The notes under the pieces were generated by a model that was not told the origin of the DNA, ran no database searches, and worked only from the letters and a program-made list of their open reading frames with translations. Shown here one piece after another: positions 5,833 through 6,085 of a DNA stretch of 6,085 bases (within the stretch, counting starts at the first letter, position 1; the number at the start of each line of letters is the position of its first letter). The stretch lies in the NCBI GenBank assembly GCA_002455175.1, contig DKKJ01000282.1, forward strand, positions 7,158-13,242, written 5' to 3'. A program made the translations under genes and the position numbers. Source of the stretch: Opitutaceae bacterium UBA6669 (GTDB lineage Bacteria; Verrucomicrobiota; Verrucomicrobiia; Opitutales; Opitutaceae).

Positions 5833-6085
5833 ATGAAAATCCCATTCCTGAACCGGTTTCCAGGGATTTATCGACTCTGGCTGGTCCTCGGCACCACGCT
5901 CGTATTGCTACTGACGCCAATGCACGTGACCGCGCGTGCCCCCAACATCATTTACATCCTTGCCGACGATCTTGGCTACGGCGACCTCGGCAGTTATGGA
6001 CAGACGCTCATCCGGACCCCGCGGCTCGATCAGATGGCGCGGGAGGGCATGCGCTTCACACAACACTACGCCGGCGCACCGTCTT
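5833..6085 (+). CDS. N-terminal part of a fourth secreted sulfatase (3' truncated by the window edge)
   Basis: The first 84 codons of another arylsulfatase-like gene start 3 nt after the preceding TAG. The protein begins [21 protein letters not shown] basic n-region and a long hydrophobic core ([11 protein letters not shown]) form a signal peptide ending near residue 36 (VTARA). The mature start, [21 protein letters not shown], carries the metal-binding Asp-Asp (45-46), and [20 protein letters not shown] is the usual stretch before the catalytic loop. The window ends after GAPS plus one base (T), exactly where the formylglycine Cys or Ser codon is expected, so the catalytic motif cannot be seen. 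The single T is compatible with either a Cys (TGY) or a Ser (TCN) codon. [13 protein letters not shown] is typical of the arylsulfatase A-like branch. The spacing places it in the same operon. There is no Shine-Dalgarno upstream. Confidence 0.85.
   Translation, partial: MKIPFLNRFPGIYRLWLVLGTTLVLLLTPMHVTARAPNIIYILADDLGYGDLGSYGQTLIRTPRLDQMAREGMRFTQHYAGAPS

Noticed and set aside
1056..6085. Sulfatase genes as recent tandem duplicates or a repeat
   Set aside because: They share only the short family motifs. The catalytic motifs, spacing, lengths and C-terminal parts differ, which indicates old divergence rather than recent duplication.
1..6085. Mobile element, CRISPR array, tRNA or rRNA
   Set aside because: I saw no transposase or integrase motifs, no paired terminal repeats, no regularly spaced direct repeats, and no tRNA- or rRNA-like sequence on either strand.

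Overview
The window looks like part of a bacterial chromosome from the Planctomycetes–Verrucomicrobia (PVC) group. The reasons are several dissimilar secreted S1-type (formylglycine) sulfatases in a row, a sulfatase fused to a C-terminal HEAT-like region, a sulfocyanin-like copper protein next door, GC-rich codon use, and no clear Shine-Dalgarno sequence in front of any gene. This assignment is inferred from gene content. No phylogenetic marker gene is present. Every supported gene lies on the + strand.

Layout. Positions 1-113 hold the last 36 codons of an unidentified gene. A 10-bp perfect hairpin (157-181) follows, and only 9 nt after it starts a gene for a secreted sulfocyanin-like blue-copper protein (191-799). 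The 256-bp gap from 800 to 1055 has no convincing gene. It holds two hairpins: an interrupted one just after the copper-protein stop (815-847) and a long perfect one (942-979). They separate the copper-protein unit from the sulfatase unit.

From 1056 to the right edge there are four closely spaced sulfatase genes, probably one transcript. They are (1) an SGSH-like enzyme with a C-terminal HEAT-like region and a non-canonical CSIAR maturation motif (1056-2918); (2) an iduronate-2-sulfatase-like enzyme with a CGASR motif (2946-4466); (3) an arylsulfatase A/GALNS-like enzyme with a canonical CSPTR motif (4471-5829); and (4) the first 84 codons of another arylsulfatase-like gene, cut by the window edge at the point where its catalytic Cys/Ser motif would begin (5833-6085). 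The gaps between these genes are 27, 4 and 3 nt.

Together the four enzymes would be exported and would each remove a different type of sulfate ester or N-sulfate from a complex sulfated glycan. The window contains no glycoside hydrolase, polysaccharide lyase, transporter or formylglycine-generating enzyme, so the substrate cannot be read from it. The copper protein is probably a separate unit for electron transfer. I found no RNA gene, mobile element, CRISPR array or clearly novel system. The most unusual points are the predicted His in the axial copper-ligand position and the divergent catalytic motif of the first sulfatase.
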